Assembly: GCA_905178155.1 (NCBI GenBank)
Contig: CAJINV010000002.1
Location: forward strand, 4,393,024 to 4,425,342
From: Amoebophrya sp. A120
Taxonomy: Eukaryota; Sar; Dinophyceae; Syndiniales; Amoebophryaceae
Length of the DNA stretch: 32,319 nucleotides
Direction of reading: 5' to 3'
Each line of letters begins with the position of its first letter. Positions within the stretch are counted from its first letter, which is position 1. The notes under the pieces were generated by a model. It made no database searches. It was not told where the DNA came from and saw nothing but the letters and a program-made list of their open reading frames with translations. The position numbers and the translations under genes were made by a program. Below are positions 28,949 through 32,319 of this stretch, one piece after another.

Positions 28949-31900
28949 ATGTTTCGTTCCGCGCGCCAGCTTATCAAATGCAATATATGTTGTCTGGGTT
29001 TGGGTACTTCTTGTGACGCTACTTCGCGAATGGTAGGCGCACTGCAAAAATGAGCCGCCACGCATGACAAGTTTCTGGGCTCCTTTGTATTTCGCTTGCC
29101 GCATCATGACAGACGCAGACTGTAGTTTTGCATACCAGGCAAGAAGCTTTTTTTCCTGCTCAAGCATTACAGATCCCAGAGTCATGTGAGACGCGCATGA
29201 AGACAAACTTGCGTCCTTCCAGACCCAGGTATATTTGCAATGCATAAAGCTGATGCACTTTCTGACCAAACGCGCGGTGAAGTTTTTCCAGGCGCTGCGG
29301 GATATGAATTGCAAAAGTCTCGTACTCGTATAAATGCATTACAAATTTCCTCAGCATTAAAAATGCAATTTGTTATGCGGGTTCAAGTTACGAAAAAGAT
29401 TTGTAATGCATAGCTGCAATTCCAATTGCTACGAGTGCGATAGTTTTGCACTGGATACGGGAGAAACTGGAGCAACTCGAAACGCCGGAAACCTTGCAAT
29501 ATCCTGTGCAAAAGTATCGTACTCGTACCAATCGCATTCGTGCATTACAAATTTCTTTCTCAGGTTAAATCCGCATTACAAATCTTTTTTCTCATGCTGA
29601 GAAAATTTGTCATGCGATTTATACTAGTTGTACGATGCTTCTGCGCTTCATATGCAAATCTGCGACCTGATAGAAGTCGTCCAGGCGGAATATTGGCTTC
29701 GGTGCCCGTTCCCGATATTGTATGAGGAAATTCTCATGCTGAAAACCGGGCAGAAATCAGCGTTGTCCGTGATGGCGTTTGGGTATGAAAGCCTCAGCTT
29801 GGAAATCCTCAAGGTGGAAATACCTTGTGATGCATGAAGTGCGACGCAAAAAACCCTGCATTGCAGAGGACGCAATGGGGGCCGACTATTGTCCTGCTAA
29901 GGGTGGAGAGTTGGGGTGCTGCTTGGCACGAGAGAACGGCACCCCTTTGCCTTAACCTGCATGACAGACATGCTTTAAGTGCCTGGGAAATTTGTCATGC
30001 GCCGACTACAAATGGAAATGGCTCTTCAACTGCCGTCGTTTCTTTGCACCACAAATTATTTCCACTTTGAGAATTTCCATTCTGAGGCTTCATATTGGAC
30101 CGTTTCGGATAGTGGAGCACCCGCCGACGCAGGATGTGATGCCAAAAGCCTCTAACTACGAAGCGTTTTCCGAAGAGGAATACGATGGAAAACGCGTGTT
30201 GGAAAACGCGGTGGACATCAACACCTACAAGCAGTTTTTGAGACAACAATGCCTGCCCGGGTTGCTCGCTAGGAGTTCTTGTGACGACGAAATGCAGCTA
30301 GACAGAAATTTCGGCACCAGCAGAAGTGTTCCACTCAACAACAGCAGTAGATCTTCTGACTACAACAGAACCCGCAACACCAGGACAACGACCGCATCTC
30401 CTCCGATCCCCGGGCCCTCGTTAGTCGGGCAGGTAGAGCCGGAGAATTCGGATCTGCCGACGAGCACGCCGTTTCCGCGATTGGACGCGCCAGGTGGAGC
30501 TGCTGCAGTGTCCAGTACTTCTTTCACAGGAGATATGGAAGTGTCAGGATCGAAATTTTTGACAAAGTCGAAATAATCTGTCATGCATAGAATGCGACGC
30601 AGAGATTGCCTCTATTGCAGAGGATGCAACTGCAAGGGAGGCAGATTATAGCCCTGATAGATAAGGGTCAAGAGTTGGGTTGCTGACTAGGATGACAAAG
30701 GGCAGCTGCTTTGCCCTAAGCAGCATGACAGAGTCGTTTCCAGGAGGGGGAAAATTTGTCATGCGCCGACGACAAACTGTGGGTCTAGCTGGCATCTATT
30801 TTGTGCATCGCAAATTTTTCGACTGTGTTGCTTTCGATTCTGACACCCCCATAGGAGACCAGCGCCAGCGGTCTTCCTCCCTCCGTATCGGTACAACCGT
30901 CGAAGCGTCGGCCAGCACAGCGCATATGCGTTGCAAATGGGTCTCGGTCTGGAATAAAGTTCGAACTTGTAATGCTGGTCTCACATCATTCCTGCGAAAT
31001 CTGTATTGTGTGACCAAGAGAAGTTCTTGCAGGAGGAGCCTCTCTATACGCAGCTTCTACAACTTCTGATGCGGGCTGCGCACCGGGAGAAAGCGTTCTG
31101 GATGACCGCTCTCATGCTTGGCTTCGTTCTGAAGTGTTTTCATCATCCACACTTTAGCATCACAAGTTTCCAGATCCAGACATGTTTGCAATTTTCATAG
31201 CGCAAACGCGACAACAGCTGGATGACGAAGTGGACGCGATAATAGATGTGATGCGAATACCGATTATCCAGGAAAACAAAACACCCATCTTCATCCAATT
31301 TGTCACGCAAGGCACGTATCAAGTTCTACGTTTGTCATGCATAAAATGGATGAGGATGGGTTTTCTATTCCTGGATACCAATCTGGGGCTTCACCCCCTC
31401 CGCCGCCCAGTTCCGATACATTTGCGAGTGGTGCTTGCTAACCAGCCGGAAACTCGCGGACAAACTCCCGTTGACCGTGCAGGACTTGCTGAAGGGAAAG
31501 TCCGGGAAGTCGAAAGCCGCGAAAAAAATCGGGGAATCGAAGTTGCACGAAATAGAAATCGCGAACAGCGGTAGTTTATGCAGTGCAAATGTATCGTACT
31601 CGTAGCAATTGCATTATATGCAACATTTACAACTCTCTTTCTAAACGTAAATCAGCATTACAAAGTCAATTGAATTTGTAATGCGGGGGGAATTATTTGT
31701 AAATGCAATTTATACGTAGTACGATGGTTTTGCATTGCATATAGTAACGGTTCCGCGGTCATCGTCGCGACCGGGGCAAACAAGGGGTACCACGTAAGGC
31801 GGAAATCCGTGTCCGTTTTTGACGAACAGAAAGGTGGGTCGAGCTCCTCCTCCGCGAATGAGAAGAAAAAGCCGCCACATAAGCAGGGCGCCGGGAATAG

Positions 31901-32156
31901 TAAACAACCTCCGTCGATCCTGGACCTGTCCGCCGCTTTTTCTTCGCACTACATTCAGCTGATGAAGAACAAAGTGCCGCAGCGGGCAACGGATGTGTTT
32001 CTCGGGGGGACGGAGGTACTAGCTCGGGGGAAGGAATCTCTAGGGAAAATAGTGCGGTCGCAGGGGCGGGGGGGGAAGAGAAGAACTAGGCGAGGACGGG
32101 AAGGAGGGGCGACGGCGCGCGGGGTAGAGCGCGGGGTCGCTCATCGCAGAGTCTAA
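28949..32156 (+). CDS. 466-residue protein of unknown function (9 exons, 8 introners)
   Basis: Exons: 28949-28971, 29252-29302, 29463-29499, 29658-29783, 30100-30533, 30859-30924, 31205-31264, 31383-31576, 31747-32156. They total 1401 nt with no internal stop. The ATG (MFRSARQL) was chosen because it is the in-frame start in the 23-nt first exon next to the first introner. Residues 1-160 look folded: a basic amphipathic start (MHFLTKRAVKFFQALRE), then a hydrophobic stretch (YWLRCPFPILYEEILMLKTG). The middle is Ser/Pro/Arg-rich and disordered. A second possibly folded part (WGFTPSAAQFRYICEWCLL) is followed by Lys-rich sequence, and the tail is Arg/Gly-rich. I recognise no family. A mitochondrial or other targeting role for the N-terminus is possible but not shown. 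Confidence 0.8.
28972..29246. mobile_element. introner, family D, diverged (unknown gene intron 1)
   Basis: 275 bp, TATCAAATGCAATATATGTT to TATATTTGCAATGCATA. TSD CAGCT/AAGCT. Joins SARQ-L-MHFLT in frame after only 23 coding bases. Confidence 0.88.
29303..29457 (-). mobile_element. introner, family A reversed (intron 2)
   Basis: 155 bp, TATGAATTGCAAAAGTCTCG to GTTTTGCACTGGATA, perfect TSD CGGGA. Joins QALR-E-KLEQL in frame. Confidence 0.95.
29500..29652 (+). mobile_element. introner, family A forward (intron 3)
   Basis: 153 bp, TATCCTGTGCAAAAGTATCG to TTCTGCGCTTCATA, perfect TSD TGCAA. Joins ETLQ to ICDLI in frame. Confidence 0.95.
29784..30094. mobile_element. introner, family C variant (intron 4)
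   Basis: 311 bp, TATGAAAGCCTCAGCTTGGA to CATTCTGAGGCTTCATA. TSD TTGGG/TTGGA. The outer TIR differs from other C copies, but its length and inner layout match. Joins MAFG to PFRIV in frame. Confidence 0.9.
30534..30853. mobile_element. introner, family C (intron 5)
   Basis: 320 bp, TATGGAAGTGTCAGGATCGA to TCTGACACCCCCATA, perfect TSD GGAGA. Joins SFTG-D-QRQRS in frame. Confidence 0.95.
30925..31199. mobile_element. introner, family D, diverged (intron 6)
   Basis: 275 bp, starts TATGCGTTGCAAATGGGTCT and ends ATGTTTGCAATTTTCATA. Perfect TSD GCGCA. Joins ASTA-Q-TRQQL in frame. Confidence 0.93.
31265..31377. mobile_element. introner, family F (intron 7)
   Basis: 113 bp, TATCCAGGAAAACAAAACAC to TTTTCTATTCCTGGATA. 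TSD CCGAT/CCAAT. Joins MRIP-I-WGFTP in frame. Confidence 0.92.
31577..31741. mobile_element. introner, family A, symmetric ends (intron 8)
   Basis: 165 bp, TATGCAGTGCAAATGTATCG to GTTTTGCATTGCATA. TSD TAGTT/TAGTA. Joins NSGS-Y-GSAVI in frame. Confidence 0.9.
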
Positions 32157-32180
32157 AGCTTGAGCGCGGTGCTCCCTTTA

Positions 32181-32319
32181 CTGGGGCGGACGGACCTCAC
32201 TCGCAAAACGCTGGGGCGGACGGACCTCACTCGCAAAACACTGGGGCGGATGGACCTCACTCGCAAAACACTGGGGCGGATGGACCACGCGCGCAAAACA
32301 CTGGGGCGGATGGACCACG
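32181..32319. repeat. 30-bp minisatellite running off the window end
   Basis: About 4.6 head-to-tail units of CTGGGGCGGACGGACCTCAC plus TCGCAAAACG. Later units carry TGGACC in place of CGGACC, and the last ones CACGCGCG. It starts 25 bp after the stop of the last gene. Confidence 0.95.

Noticed and set aside
9922-31741. CRISPR array or bacterial interspersed repeats
   Set aside because: The repeats are paired inverted ends of variable-length elements inside split genes, not short evenly spaced direct repeats. Split genes and GT-AG introns show a eukaryote.
9922-31741. Transposase or reverse transcriptase gene driving the elements
   Set aside because: I looked for one in all open frames. The elements are too short to encode one and none of the five genes resembles a known transposase.

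Overview
This is a eukaryotic window. It carries five protein-coding genes, all on the + strand, and four of them are packed with short inverted-repeat elements that behave as introns (introners). I count 56. Nearly all start TAT and end ATA, and most are flanked by a 5-base target-site duplication (TSD): 30 identical, 19 with one mismatch, 7 worse. If each element plus one TSD copy is removed, three genes become single open frames whose lengths divide exactly by three (5985, 1677 and 1401 nt). A fourth does so after one base is corrected. The best host guess is a parasitic dinoflagellate of the Amoebophrya/Syndiniales type, from which introners with non-canonical splice sites are known, plus the one-way gene order. 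This is inference; no rRNA or organelle marker is present.

Layout. 1-700: 27/18-bp tandem repeats. 722-987: a dispersed repeat containing a perfect 43-bp palindrome. 1172-2657: a Cys-rich protein with one ordinary GT-AG intron, no introner and a one-base frameshift. 2658-5208: no convincing gene, but hairpins and short duplications. 5209-8616: a MORN-repeat protein with four introners and a one-base frameshift. 8617-9652: nothing clear. 9653-9921: second copy of the dispersed repeat, split by an introner. 10254-22753: a 1994-residue, mostly disordered and coiled-coil protein with 28 introners in its CDS, one in its leader, and one GT-AG intron. 22754-24203: nothing clear. 24204-28740: an ABHD17-like alpha/beta hydrolase with a long tail and 15 introners. 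28949-32156: a 466-residue unknown protein with 8 introners. 32181-32319: a 30-bp minisatellite running off the end.

The genes share no obvious pathway. What unites the window is the introner system: at least 15 terminal-repeat families sharing termini, TSD length and an internal GCATKACAAA-type motif, found only inside gene bodies and tolerated in both orientations. No transposase gene is present, so the elements are non-autonomous here. Exon coordinates below keep the left TSD in the exon and put the right TSD in the intron; the true cut could lie anywhere within the duplicated 5 bp.
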